Positions 44,077-53,474 are shown, numbered from the stretch's first letter. The stretch is 64,000 nucleotides of DNA from Brumimicrobium sp051745635 (GCA_051745635.1 JBNJEH010000006.1:1-64000), one strand, 5' to 3'. The notes: generated from the letters alone by a model not told the origin. Numbers and translations are program-made.

Positions 44077-45798
44077 TCAGTCTGGAAGGATTCGAAAAAC
44101 AGGAATTCTCAGATGTTCGCGTTCGTGATAAGGCGAGTTTTCGTAAATGTACTGCAGTTGTGCACGGCGATTCGAAGCAAAATCTTCATCATTTGCAACT
44201 TTTTTTTCAAAGCGTTCCCTCAGTGTATCGTTTTGATTCAAATATTCAACGGCCAGCTCTTCAAAAACATAGGGTGAAAAATGCTCTTTTTGCTGAAGAT
44301 AACTGTCGAAAAAATTCCAGGCAAAATAACTGTCGCGATATTCAGGTGAGAGTACATGAGCTAAAAATCGCTTGTTTCTGGGTTGAACTCTAATCATGAC
44401 ATCCCCCTTTTTGAATGCAACTTTATTCCGCACCGTTCGCTTAACGATTTCATAATGCAAAAAATGTCCCTCATAAGGAGAAGAAGTAGTCTGCCATTCC
44501 TTCATGTAATCTACTTCTACATCAAGAATCGCATCTTTATCGACAGAAGTCATTTCAATACCATTTGATGCCAGTCGTTCAATTACCTCCTTCTCTTGTC
44601 TTCCAACTATATAGAATTTCGGTACGACAAGTGAATCTGTGGGGTGCATTTTATGAAACCATGGTATTTTTCGCTCAAAAGGTTGTGCTTTGTCATATAA
44701 CAACCGGTCGGCGTCGGCAAAAGCACTTTTTTCATTCCTCCACTCATACCCCTTGAAGCTCAAGCTATCAGGAATACTATCCAACACAAAATTTGAAGGA
44801 AAATAATCTTGAAGTGCGTCATAACTAAAGGCCTTTCTACGCGCTTCTTCAACAAGTTCACCCTGGGACGTGGCAAAACCAATTATTTCCAGGATAAAAG
44901 CATAAGTCGATCGCACACGTTCCTCAAAAGCTTTGAGCATGTGCGTTTCGGTCGTAAAGCTGATGGTATGAAATAAATCTGCATACCCCATGGAATAGCG
45001 CGGGGTAGCATTGAACTTGGTCAACCCATCCCCTGGCGTTCTTCCTTTAAGATTGACATAACGAAATGGCTCATAGTCCCATTTTTTCGGTAATTCTTTA
45101 TGGAGGTGAGGGAGAATGCTCTGCTCATATACCTCCTTTAGTGAAGGCGCTAATTTCTCCAGAATAGGAGTTATATAAGTGAGGGTATACTGATAATCTG
45201 CTCCGTTGCTCGTATGCGTATCAATAAATATATCAGGATCAAGTCCATGGAAAATCTTGGCAAAAGTAAACATATTCTCGCTGTCCATTTTTATAAAATC
45301 GCGGTTCAAATCGAGATGTTGTGCATTGCCCCGGAACCCGTGATGTTGCGGACCTTTTTGATTCGCACGGCTGTATGCTCCGCGGTTATACATGCCTCCA
45401 ACATTGTAAGCGGGCACGATCGCCACCACGGGATAATCGTCACGAGCAGCCTGGGACATTTTTGAGTAGTCCAGAGCTACTTGCATGGAAGCGTTGATAC
45501 CACAAGGTTCTCCGGGATGAATACCGTTGTTGATTAATACCGTCGTCGATTTGCGCGCAACTTCAAACTGACGGGAACTATCGCCTTTCGCATTTAATAT
45601 ACACAGGTAAATTGGAACACCATAGTCACTCTCTCCCATTCGATAGAGGGTAATTCCCTCATTTTCGCCGGACAACTGTTGGTAAAAATCAATTAATTCT
45701 TCATACGTCGGTGTTTGATTGCCTTCCAATATGGAATCAGAGGGAAATTGTGCAAAAACGCTGGTACTCAAAATTAAAAGCACTAATAATTGTTTCAT
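44077..45798 (-). CDS. M14 family zinc carboxypeptidase
   Basis: A 573-residue exported peptidase. The signal peptide ends at about VFAQ. The M14 zinc site is H94/E97 (IHPGEP) plus H195 (IDTHTSNG), with catalytic Glu283 in TTETHML and the substrate-binding LNRDF. About 270 residues after the catalytic domain hold a less conserved beta-rich module. It starts 34 bases after the ZIP gene stop on the same strand, so the regulator, transporter and peptidase may share a transcript, and a zinc link would fit, though this is inference. Confidence 0.92.
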   Translation of the reverse strand: MKQLLVLLILSTSVFAQFPSDSILEGNQTPTYEELIDFYQQLSGENEGITLYRMGESDYGVPIYLCILNAKGDSSRQFEVARKSTTVLINNGIHPGEPCGINASMQVALDYSKMSQAARDDYPVVAIVPAYNVGGMYNRGAYSRANQKGPQHHGFRGNAQHLDLNRDFIKMDSENMFTFAKIFHGLDPDIFIDTHTSNGADYQYTLTYITPILEKLAPSLKEVYEQSILPHLHKELPKKWDYEPFRYVNLKGRTPGDGLTKFNATPRYSMGYADLFHTISFTTETHMLKAFEERVRSTYAFILEIIGFATSQGELVEEARRKAFSYDALQDYFPSNFVLDSIPDSLSFKGYEWRNEKSAFADADRLLYDKAQPFERKIPWFHKMHPTDSLVVPKFYIVGRQEKEVIERLASNGIEMTSVDKDAILDVEVDYMKEWQTTSSPYEGHFLHYEIVKRTVRNKVAFKKGDVMIRVQPRNKRFLAHVLSPEYRDSYFAWNFFDSYLQQKEHFSPYVFEELAVEYLNQNDTLRERFEKKVANDEDFASNRRAQLQYIYENSPYHEREHLRIPVFRILPD

Positions 45799-45832
45799 TA
45801 CGCTGTTTTTTGATAAATATTTTGGTTAAAAA

Positions 45833-46654
45833 TTACCCCAGAGCGACATCCAGCATCATCATAATGACAAAACCGAGAATAAATCCCATGGTGGCAATGT
45901 CTGTAAATCGATCCTGTTGCGTCTCCGGAATGACCTCCTCGACAACGACGAAAATCATCGCTCCAGCTGCAAAAGCCAAAGCGTAAGGTAACATCGGGGT
46001 GAAAAAAGAAACCGCTACAGCGCCCAAAACACCAAATATGGGTTCCACGACAGCTGACAACTGTCCATACCAAAAACTGCGTCGACGCGTGGCTCCCAAC
46101 CGACGCATCGGCATTGCTACCGCTATTCCTTCAGGAAAGTTTTGAATACCAATGCCCATGGCCAACACCACTGCCCCACCGATCGAGGCTTCTGGAACTC
46201 CCGCTGCTGCACCGCCAAAAATTACTCCTACAGCCAATCCTTCGGGAATATTGTGAAGGGTAATCGCCAAAAATAAGAGCGTTGAGCGTCGCCAGGAAGT
46301 TTCGAGCCCCTCCTTTTCACTTTCCTTAAAATTGATGTGTAGGTGTGGTAAAATCTTGTCCAGTCCAAAAATAAACAAAGCACCTAGCACAAAACCGATG
46401 GCAGCAGGTATTACTTTTACAAATCCCTCACCTTCTGACATTTCTATACCCGGGGCGAGCAGGCTCCAGAAACTGGCCGCTACCATCACTCCGCCCGTAA
46501 AGCCGAGCATACCATCCAGCAAAGCGCGATTCATGCCTTTAAAAAAGAACACGAAAGCAGCTCCAAGAGCAGTCAGAAACCAAGTAAATAATGTCGCAAT
46601 TAAGGCACCGGTGACAGGATGCAATTCTTCAAAAAATGCAATGATTGTTTCCAT
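45833..46654 (-). CDS. ZIP family metal transporter (GufA-like)
   Basis: A 273-residue inner-membrane importer of divalent metal (zinc, manganese or iron) with about eight spans. Metal-site motifs are intact: HNIPEGLAVG in span 4 and QNFPEGIAVA in span 5; VVEEVIPE lies in span 7. The long cytoplasmic loop HLHINFKESEKEG has His residues typical of the group. The start is one base after the stop of the DtxR/MntR-type regulator, so the two are co-transcribed and presumably co-regulated by metal level. Confidence 0.94.
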   Translation of the reverse strand: METIIAFFEELHPVTGALIATLFTWFLTALGAAFVFFFKGMNRALLDGMLGFTGGVMVAASFWSLLAPGIEMSEGEGFVKVIPAAIGFVLGALFIFGLDKILPHLHINFKESEKEGLETSWRRSTLLFLAITLHNIPEGLAVGVIFGGAAAGVPEASIGGAVVLAMGIGIQNFPEGIAVAMPMRRLGATRRRSFWYGQLSAVVEPIFGVLGAVAVSFFTPMLPYALAFAAGAMIFVVVEEVIPETQQDRFTDIATMGFILGFVIMMMLDVALG

Positions 46655-46655
46655 T

Positions 46656-47327
46656 TTACTGTTGTTTTTGAACCGTTATTTTTGAGGTCGCTGCAGCAGA
46701 TAAATTAACCAGTTCTCCGTGAATTTCGATAGCCCGCGAGTCATCGAAAGCGTAAATTTCCTTGATCGTTATGCGCGTTCCTATATTAATTTTATAGCGA
46801 TCCAGAAAGCGTAAAAAAGACGCTGAACTATCGGCAACGCCAATGACAACGCCTTCATCGCCAATTTCAAGTTCATTCAACAGGAACGATCGATCCCGCT
46901 GAACGATTTCACCGGATTGATCGGGTATAGGATCGCCGTGCGGATCAAATTTGGGGTAATTCAGAAAAGCGTCCAGTTGATCCGTTAATTTGACAGATTG
47001 AATATGCTCGAGTTGTTCGGCGATATCGTGCACCTCATCCCAGCCAAAATTCAACTTCTCCACTAAAAACGTCTCCCAGAGCCGGTGTTTCCTGATGGTC
47101 TTTAATGCCGTTCGCATCCCTTCATTCGTGAGTTCACAGCCCTTGTATTTCTCGTATTGAATCAGCGACTTTTCCGATAACCGCTTGATCATATCCGTGA
47201 CCGAACTCGCTTTGGTATCCATCCGTTCAGCCAGTTCATTCGTTCCAACAGATGCTTGATGATGCTGCTGCAAAGCATAAACTGCCTTGATATAATTTTC
47301 TTCACTCTGTGTTAATTGTTCTGCCAT
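46656..47327 (-). CDS. DtxR/MntR family metal-dependent transcriptional regulator
   Basis: A 223-residue repressor. The winged-helix DNA-binding domain (residues 1-65; LTQSEENYIKAVYAL, TKASSVTDMIKRL) is followed by the dimerisation/metal domain (HRLWETFLVE, HDIAEQLEHI) and a C-terminal SH3-like FeoA-type domain (about 150-220). Metal ligands in the second domain are as in the family (E/H residues of EVHDIAEQLEH). It leads the operon with the ZIP transporter. A matching 16-bp operator overlaps its own promoter, suggesting autoregulation. Metal (Mn, Fe or Zn) not determined. Confidence 0.94.
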   Translation of the reverse strand: MAEQLTQSEENYIKAVYALQQHHQASVGTNELAERMDTKASSVTDMIKRLSEKSLIQYEKYKGCELTNEGMRTALKTIRKHRLWETFLVEKLNFGWDEVHDIAEQLEHIQSVKLTDQLDAFLNYPKFDPHGDPIPDQSGEIVQRDRSFLLNELEIGDEGVVIGVADSSASFLRFLDRYKINIGTRITIKEIYAFDDSRAIEIHGELVNLSAAATSKITVQKQQ

Positions 47328-47343
47328 ACAACCAATTCTTACG

Positions 47344-47351
47344 CAAATTTA
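47344..47351 (-). promoter_or_regulatory. -7 box of the regulator/ZIP operon
   Basis: TAAATTTG on the minus strand, an exact TAnnTTTG match, 16 bases before the start codon. A TTG lies 15 bases upstream, inside the operator. Confidence 0.5.
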
Positions 47352-47360
47352 AATTTTATT

Positions 47361-47376
47361 TTTAGACAAGACTAAA
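47361..47376. promoter_or_regulatory. DtxR/MntR-type operator
   Basis: TTTAGACAAGACTAAA is a perfect interrupted palindrome (5-bp arms TTTAG/CTAAA) and resembles the TTAGG-rich boxes bound by DtxR-family repressors. It sits nine bases upstream of the -7 box of the regulator gene, over the -33 area, where binding would block transcription. Confidence 0.7.
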
Positions 47377-47489
47377 TAACGACAGGGTTTTATCTGAATT
47401 CGATTTTTTTTAGGCTTTACCACAAATTTAATGGGTAGTATAAAGCGAATAATTATATTACAGGGAAGGACAATTATGAAAGGCACCTA

Positions 47490-47569
47490 TCTATAGCCGC
47501 GGATTCTATAGCCACGGGTTCTATAGCCACGGGTTCTATAGCCACGGGTTTCAACCCGTGGCTATAGAA
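47490..47569. repeat. Four tandem 15-bp repeats ending in a long hairpin (REP-like)
   Basis: Units of period 15 (TCTATAGCCACGGGT and close variants) start at 47490, 47505, 47520 and 47535. The last unit is followed by its own inverted copy, so 47534-47550 and 47553-47569 form a perfect 17-bp stem with a 3-base loop. The core GCCACGGGTT/AACCCGTGGC resembles REP-type palindromes mobilised by RAYT transposases in Bacteroidota, but no transposase gene is in the window. Confidence 0.9.
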
Positions 47570-47870
47570 GATTATGAAGAGATACTTTTTGGCGCATGTT
47601 TTTGTGGTTCCTGAGCTTTCAAATTTAATTATTTGAAAAATGTCGAAGGACAAAAACCGTGACAAAAAACCGCTCAGGGAATATTTTGAATGCTTTTGCG
47701 CTGTCCTTACCCACTAAATTCGAGGTAGAACCTTTTTTTTATAAGAACTCAAAGATGGAGTAACAAATAGAAGTGGATCCTAACCACCATCAATGACAGC
47801 ATAAGCGAACGCAACCACCTGAACTTGTTTCAACGTGATATTTGTTACAGACCGAAGGAAATTCTGTACT

Positions 47871-47878
47871 TATATTTG
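47871..47878 (+). promoter_or_regulatory. Possible -7 box of the M28 peptidase gene
   Basis: TATATTTG, exact TAnnTTTG match, but only eight bases before the chosen ATG, so the leader would be very short. Confidence 0.3.
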
Positions 47879-47886
47879 TAACATAT

Positions 47887-49098
47887 ATGACAAATCATAC
47901 TCTCATATCGCTATTCCTTTTCATATCGAGCCTGGCAAGTTCACAAGTTGAATCTTCCACTCTATTCCTTAAAGAACAGGTTCAATACCTAGCATCACCT
48001 ACCATGAAAGGACGCAAAGCGGGCACTAAAGCTGCCGAAAAAGCAGCGCATTATATAGCCGATAAACTGAAAGAATTTCAAATTGAACCGCTGGAAGACG
48101 AATATTTGCAATCATTTAGATTTGAAGATATAGCTGATTCTATTGAAAGTATAAAGATGGCCGAAGGGAAGAACGTAACAGGTTTTATAAACAATGATCG
48201 GGGGAAAACCATAGTTATTGGAGCCCATTACGATCACCTCGGCACGGGAGCTCACATCAACAGTCGTTCAACCGCAAACACCCCGCTTCACTATGGAGCT
48301 GATGATAATGCGAGTGGTGTTGCTTCTGCTTTGTTACTGGGCAAAAAGTTGGCCAAAAACGGCATTCGGGAGTCCTTCAACTTTATCTTTGTTTTCTTTT
48401 CTGCTGAAGAAATTGGCTTGTTAGGATCAAAAGCCTGGTTAGAACAATATGGCGACCAAAAGAACATGGAAGCTATGATCAACCTGGATATGGTCGGCAG
48501 AATGAAGGGGCAAAAACTTCAACTATTTGGTGTCGGCAGTTCTCCTGACTGGAATCATGTTACAGATCAACTCTCATCAAATTTTAATGTCCAAATCGAT
48601 AGTTCCGGTATTGGACCAAGTGATCATGCCAGTTTCTATCTCGATTCAATCCCTGCCATACACCTATTTACAGGGCAACACGAAGACTATCACAAAGCAA
48701 GTGATATTGCAGAAAAGATTAATTATTCCGGTATGTATAAGCTGACGGAATTTCTCTATGCATCGTTGATCATCATCCCTGAAGACCTCAACTTTGCTTT
48801 TTCAGCGACAAAAAATAAGCAAAAACAGAAAAGGTCTTCACTCAACGTCACAATGGGAATTATGCCGAGTTATACAAATAATGAAAATGGGTTAAAAATT
48901 GATGCCGTCATACCCGGAAACGCAGCCGACCAAGCCCAAATTATTAAGGAAGACATCATTATTGCAATCGACGATCAACAAATCAAAGATATTTATGACT
49001 ATATGGAGGTGCTTTCCCAATATAACCAAGGGGATAGCGCTAAAGTGAAGATTTCACGAGAGAATAATACAAAAACGGTTACAATTTACTTTAAATAA
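47887..49098 (+). CDS. M28 family metallopeptidase with C-terminal PDZ domain
   Basis: A 403-residue exported aminopeptidase-like protein. The signal peptide ends near ASSQ. Zinc-site motifs of M28 are all present: GAHYDHLG (His), YGADDNASG (Asp), SAEEIGLLGS (Glu pair), NLDMVGR (Asp) and HEDYHKASD (His). Residues about 315-400 form a PDZ domain (VIPGNAADQAQIIKEDIIIAI). The ATG at 47887 begins the signal; an in-frame start at 47842 would add 15 residues. It is followed after six bases by the kelch-like gene, so they form an operon. Confidence 0.93.
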   Translation: MTNHTLISLFLFISSLASSQVESSTLFLKEQVQYLASPTMKGRKAGTKAAEKAAHYIADKLKEFQIEPLEDEYLQSFRFEDIADSIESIKMAEGKNVTGFINNDRGKTIVIGAHYDHLGTGAHINSRSTANTPLHYGADDNASGVASALLLGKKLAKNGIRESFNFIFVFFSAEEIGLLGSKAWLEQYGDQKNMEAMINLDMVGRMKGQKLQLFGVGSSPDWNHVTDQLSSNFNVQIDSSGIGPSDHASFYLDSIPAIHLFTGQHEDYHKASDIAEKINYSGMYKLTEFLYASLIIIPEDLNFAFSATKNKQKQKRSSLNVTMGIMPSYTNNENGLKIDAVIPGNAADQAQIIKEDIIIAIDDQQIKDIYDYMEVLSQYNQGDSAKVKISRENNTKTVTIYFK

Positions 49099-49104
49099 TT
49101 CAAC

Positions 49105-50712
49105 ATGAAAAAACTATTCATATTCTTGCTATTAGCGATCGGCGCAAATGTAGCTGCTCAAGACTCATTTCAATATCACGTAGAACTCGAACCGGTAACG
49201 ATACCCAACATGCCCGGCATTCACTCTTATGCAAAAGCACAACACAATGGCAAGTGGCTAATCATCGGAGGAAGACGCGATGGATTGCACGCCCGACAAC
49301 CCTTTAACGCTTTTCCTGAAAACCAAAATAACACTGAAATTTTCGTTGTTGACATTGCTAGTGAACAGTACTGGTCGACCAGCATCGATGTACTTCCAAC
49401 AACCCTGGAGGAGCAGATGCAATCGACAAATATGAACTTTGCACAACGTGGTGATACACTTTATTTCACTGGTGGATATGGCTACTCAGCTACCCAGCAG
49501 AGTCATATTACCCACCCCTTCCTCACAACAATTGATGTTCCCAATTTGATGGACGCTGTGATCAATGGTAACGATATCAGTCCTTATTTTAAACAGGTTG
49601 AAGATGCGATATTTGCCGTCACAGGAGGACATCTCGATGCTTTGGGTGATACACTTTACCTTGTTGGTGGCCATCGATTCGACGGAGCGTATAACCCGAT
49701 GGGGAACAATACCTACACGCAGTCTTATGTGAACGGTATTCGAAAATTTACAGTGGATAATTCTGGCTCACAACCGACTTTTGGAAACTATTCAGAAATT
49801 ATCGATCCCGTGCATCTGCGTCGTCGCGATTACAACCTGGTACCGCAAATATTCCCAGACGGCAGCGAAGGTTTTATGATTTCCTCAGGCGTTTTCCAAC
49901 AAAATGCAAACTTGCCATTTCTCTATCCTGTGGATATTGATAAAAATGGATATTATCCCAATACCAGTTTTAACCAGTACCTCAGTAATTATCATAGTCC
50001 AAGACTTGCACTGCACCATGCCGACAGTAACGAAATGCACGCACTATTTTTTGGAGGAATGAGCCAATATTATTACGAAAACGGAAGCCTTATCGAAGAC
50101 ACAGATGTTCCGTTTGTAAAAACAATCAGCCGCGTGACGCGCTATTCTGATGGCACGATGGTAGAATACCAAAATCCAACGGAAATGCCTGGCCTGAAAG
50201 GTGCGAGTGCAGAGTTCTTTACAAATCCCGATCTTCCACAAAATGATCATGAAGTGATCCACCTGGAGCAAATCGTTAATGACACCATCGTTGCCGGTTA
50301 TATTGTAGGTGGTATCACAAGCCCGACGTTAAATCCGTTCTCCAATAATAATACCGGTGTTACAGAGGCGGATCCGACCATATATCGGGTAAAATTAATC
50401 TACGATGAATCACTGCAATTGGATCAAATTGATGGCAAAAATCCCTACGATTTTAATGTATTCCCTAATCCTGCAAATGATAACATCAGCTTAGATTTTA
50501 ACCTGGACAATCCCGCACAGGTCGACTATTTTATTACAAATGTTGCCGGTGAAATTGTCGCAAAAGGAAAAATTGAAAAGACCAATGCCGGAGAAAATTC
50601 GCATTCGATCAATCTTAACGATATCGCCGCTCAACCATTGACGGTGACACTCATTATTGATCATCGCTATTATTTAACGAAGCAAATTATCAAAGTGGGC
50701 ACAAAAAATTAA
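49105..50712 (+). CDS. Kelch-like secreted protein with T9SS type A sorting domain
   Basis: A 535-residue protein with a signal (ending near NVAAQ) and repeats of the kelch/galactose-oxidase type: WLIIGGRRDGLHA, LYFTGGYGYS, LYLVGGHRFDGA, LFFGGMSQYY and GYIVGGITSP, about five blades over residues 45-430. The last 80 residues (FNVFPNPANDNISLDF to the end) are a T9SS type A sorting domain, so it is secreted through the outer membrane and probably surface-attached. It is co-transcribed with the M28 peptidase. Ligand unknown. Confidence 0.9.
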   Translation: MKKLFIFLLLAIGANVAAQDSFQYHVELEPVTIPNMPGIHSYAKAQHNGKWLIIGGRRDGLHARQPFNAFPENQNNTEIFVVDIASEQYWSTSIDVLPTTLEEQMQSTNMNFAQRGDTLYFTGGYGYSATQQSHITHPFLTTIDVPNLMDAVINGNDISPYFKQVEDAIFAVTGGHLDALGDTLYLVGGHRFDGAYNPMGNNTYTQSYVNGIRKFTVDNSGSQPTFGNYSEIIDPVHLRRRDYNLVPQIFPDGSEGFMISSGVFQQNANLPFLYPVDIDKNGYYPNTSFNQYLSNYHSPRLALHHADSNEMHALFFGGMSQYYYENGSLIEDTDVPFVKTISRVTRYSDGTMVEYQNPTEMPGLKGASAEFFTNPDLPQNDHEVIHLEQIVNDTIVAGYIVGGITSPTLNPFSNNNTGVTEADPTIYRVKLIYDESLQLDQIDGKNPYDFNVFPNPANDNISLDFNLDNPAQVDYFITNVAGEIVAKGKIEKTNAGENSHSINLNDIAAQPLTVTLIIDHRYYLTKQIIKVGTKN

Positions 50713-50891
50713 ATGCTAGCAAAAAATTCAAACAGCAACAAACCAACGGCGAACAATAAAAAAAGAAGTAGCTAAAGACCAGGCAACACCGTCGTAAAAG
50801 ATTTAATGGCAAAATACGGAGGAGAAGAACTATTGTCAAGAACTAAAGATAAGATATAGCATCCTCTACCCAGATCCAGAACCGATGCTTT

Positions 50892-50925
50892 GGATTGAGG
50901 ACTAAGAACTGAGGCTGAGGGTTGA
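50892..50925. repeat. Short degenerate heptamer run (GGACTGA-like)
   Basis: About five consecutive near-7-base units (GGATTGA, GGACTAA, GAACTGA, then GGCTGA and GGGTTGA). It lies in the gap between the kelch-like and ABC-F gene ends and is similar in style, but not in sequence, to the arrays near 57.7-63.1 kb. Confidence 0.45.
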
Positions 50926-50974
50926 GAGGATTGTTGAGCTTGTCGAAACAGAAGCCCGATACCCCGTTCTACAC

Positions 50975-52849
50975 TCAAACAAACTCCGCCAGATACATCC
51001 AGCGCTCCGATTTCTCATCAATCAATCCAACAACTTCAGAAAGTCTTTTACTGGCCGCATTGAGTTGCTCAGAAGAACTATCATTCTTCGATAACAGTGC
51101 CGTGAGTTCTTCTTTTTCCGTTTCGAGTTGTACAATTTCCTCATCCAGCGACTCGAATTCCTGTTGCTCTTTAAAATTGAGTTTTTTCTTCTTTTCTGGT
51201 GCTGGAGCTGCCGTTTTCTCTTCTTTCTTGTCAGCGGCCACTGCGCGTTTTTCTGCTAATCGTTCCTGGTGTAAATCTTTCTGTAATTGCCGATAAGCAG
51301 TATAATTCCCGGTGATGTCTTTGATGTCGCCATTCCCTTCAAAAACAAAGATGTGATCCACCATTTTATCCATAAAATAGCGGTCGTGCGATACGACAAT
51401 CAGACAGCCCTGAAAATTGCGCAGATAATCCTCGAGCACGCTTAATACGAAAATATCCAAATCATTGGTGGGCTCATCCAAAATGAGAAAGTTAGGATTC
51501 GACATCAGCACCTTCATTAACTTCAAACGTCGCTTCTCGCCCCCACTCAGTTTGTAAACATAGTTGTAATGCATGCTGCGCGGGAATAAAAACTGCTCCA
51601 AAAACTGAGCTGCCGACATCTCACGCCCTTTCTCGAGCGGTATAAATTCAGCAACGTCGCGGATGACATCGATGACCTTCATATTTTCGTCCACGTGGAT
51701 ATTCTGCTGCGAATAATAACCAAAAACGACCGTTTCACCGATAACGATTTTACCGCGATCCGGCTTTTCCTCACCCATGATCATCTTTAGCAACGTCGAT
51801 TTCCCGGCGCCGTTCGGACCGACAATCCCCAACCTTTCTTTTCGCTTAAACGTATAGTCGAGTTGATTGACAATCGGCTTATCCGGATACGATTTTTGTA
51901 TATTGTGCAGCTCTAAAATCTTCGTTCCCAGCCGCTCCATTTTGGTCGGGATATCCAGGGAATCTTTCTGTAAATTTTTTTGCGCTACCTTTTTAGTCGA
52001 TTTAAAATTCTCTATCCTCGCCTTTTGCTTTGTTCCGCGCGCCTTGGGCTGTCGACGTATCCACTGAAGTTCTTTTTTGAATTGCCTTCTCGCCTTTCCG
52101 ACAGTTGTCGCTTCGTGTTCTTCGCGCTCTGCTTTTTTCTCTAAATAATAAGAAAAATTGCCTTTGTACTTAAAGAGTTCTGCATCTTCGAGTTCATAAA
52201 TCACATCGGTGATTACCTCCAGGAAATAGCGATCGTGAGTCACCATCAACAAGGTCGATTTCGAAGTGGATAAATACCGCTCCAGCCATTCAATCATGTC
52301 CAGATCTAAATGATTGGTCGGCTCATCCAATATGAGAAAATCCGGCGAGGCAATTAACACTTTTGCCAGAGCGACCCGCTTGCGTTGTCCCCCTGAAAGT
52401 TTATCGATAGCCTTACTCGAATCTTCGAGTTTTAATTCGGTCAAAATTTGCTCAATCGTACTGTCCAGGTCCCAGGCATCCATCTCGGACACCTCCTCGA
52501 ACAAAGCGGCCATTTTTTCTTCATCGTTCGCTTCAACGGCTTTGGAATAGGCTTTAAAAACATTCAGCCGCGGCAAATCATGATTGAGGACTTCCTGGTA
52601 AATTGTATTGTTCGGATCCAGTTCATCCGCTTGCTGCAAGTATCCGATTGAAATATCATTGCGAAAAACAATGCGACCGGCATCATAAGGCTCTTTCCCC
52701 ATTAAACAGCGGAGTAACGTCGACTTCCCACTGCCGTTCTTAGCAACGAGCGCCACTTTCTGCCCCTGATCAATACCAAAGGTTAAATCTTCAAAAATAA
52801 GGCGGTCACCATACGACTTGGTGAGTTGTTCTACTGATAAAAAGTTCAT
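50975..52849 (-). CDS. ABC-F family ATPase (Uup-like)
   Basis: A 624-residue soluble protein with two ATP-binding cassettes and no membrane part, as in ribosome-associated ABC-F proteins. Walker A motifs are VAKNGSGKSTLL (about 36-47) and GPNGAGKSTLL (about 345), signatures LSGGQRKRVALA and LSGGEKRRLKLM, Walker B FLILDEPTNHLD and FLILDEPTNDLD. The linker is basic, and the C-terminal 85 residues are a Lys/Glu-rich coiled coil like that of Uup. It follows the DUF4293 gene by one base on the same strand. Ribosome role inferred. Confidence 0.94.
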   Translation of the reverse strand: MNFLSVEQLTKSYGDRLIFEDLTFGIDQGQKVALVAKNGSGKSTLLRCLMGKEPYDAGRIVFRNDISIGYLQQADELDPNNTIYQEVLNHDLPRLNVFKAYSKAVEANDEEKMAALFEEVSEMDAWDLDSTIEQILTELKLEDSSKAIDKLSGGQRKRVALAKVLIASPDFLILDEPTNHLDLDMIEWLERYLSTSKSTLLMVTHDRYFLEVITDVIYELEDAELFKYKGNFSYYLEKKAEREEHEATTVGKARRQFKKELQWIRRQPKARGTKQKARIENFKSTKKVAQKNLQKDSLDIPTKMERLGTKILELHNIQKSYPDKPIVNQLDYTFKRKERLGIVGPNGAGKSTLLKMIMGEEKPDRGKIVIGETVVFGYYSQQNIHVDENMKVIDVIRDVAEFIPLEKGREMSAAQFLEQFLFPRSMHYNYVYKLSGGEKRRLKLMKVLMSNPNFLILDEPTNDLDIFVLSVLEDYLRNFQGCLIVVSHDRYFMDKMVDHIFVFEGNGDIKDITGNYTAYRQLQKDLHQERLAEKRAVAADKKEEKTAAPAPEKKKKLNFKEQQEFESLDEEIVQLETEKEELTALLSKNDSSSEQLNAASKRLSEVVGLIDEKSERWMYLAEFV

Positions 52850-52850
52850 A

Positions 52851-53426
52851 TTAGCGAATGCGGTCTATGGATTTAATTAATTTGATATCGCGACGAATAC
52901 CAATGTTTGCCAGAAAAGAGAATGCGGTTGCAATGACGATGCAGTAAAAACCAAAACCGAGTTGATGACTCACCGTGTATGAATCGCCGAGATCTGCTGT
53001 TTCCTGCCTCAACAGATAGTATAATACGAGCATAGTGCCAAATCCGAGAAAATTCAACACAAATAACAACCGCCCGAGTCGCAATTGCCGCTTTAGCTTT
53101 TTATAACTCAATACCGTTGCTGCCGTCAAAATACACATGAGGATCGTAATTGAAAAGAACGGGAAATAAAATGTCGGAATTCCTTTCATATCTGCTTCGG
53201 GAACCGCTATTTGTTCAGTAGTCGACTTAATATACTCCGCTGACACATCAGAAATATTGCCTTCGATCAATAAATCGCGCTGAACACCATAAACATTCGC
53301 ATGCGTCGTCAGGGAAAACGCCTCCGGTTTCGCAACGTTGGAAACAAAGACATCCGTACCGATTGTCAGAATAATGAGTGCGATGAACACCAAAATCAAA
53401 TAGAGGTTTTGAACACGCTGAATCAT
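52851..53426 (-). CDS. DUF4293 family membrane protein
   Basis: A 191-residue protein with four membrane spans and the typical start MIQRVQNLYLILVFIAL of DUF4293, a Bacteroidota-specific family of unknown function. The ATG at 53426 is chosen because it begins this motif; an upstream in-frame start adds 17 polar residues. It ends one base before the ABC-F start, so the two are co-transcribed, from the -7 box at 53442. Confidence 0.92.
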   Translation of the reverse strand: MIQRVQNLYLILVFIALIILTIGTDVFVSNVAKPEAFSLTTHANVYGVQRDLLIEGNISDVSAEYIKSTTEQIAVPEADMKGIPTFYFPFFSITILMCILTAATVLSYKKLKRQLRLGRLLFVLNFLGFGTMLVLYYLLRQETADLGDSYTVSHQLGFGFYCIVIATAFSFLANIGIRRDIKLIKSIDRIR

Positions 53427-53441
53427 AAATTTAATTTTTGA

Positions 53442-53474
53442 CAAAGATAGTAATCTTTCATCGGTGAATTTCAA
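53442..53474 (-). promoter_or_regulatory. Putative promoter of the DUF4293/ABC-F operon
   Basis: Minus-strand TTG (53472-53474), 22 bases, then TATCTTTG (53442-53449), an exact TAnnTTTG match 15 bases before the start. Confidence 0.5.

Larger units (their letters stand above)
47377..47886. other. Long intergenic region with repeat element
   Basis: About 510 bases between the regulator operon and the M28 peptidase. It holds the 15-bp tandem repeat and hairpin (47490-47569). The remainder (47570-47886) is low in coding character; a possible -7 box precedes the M28 gene. No RNA gene recognised. Confidence 0.5.

Noticed and set aside
47474..47665. Small gene over the 15-bp repeat
   Set aside because: The frame encodes only repeated VAIEP units generated by the repeat; the hairpin explains the region better.
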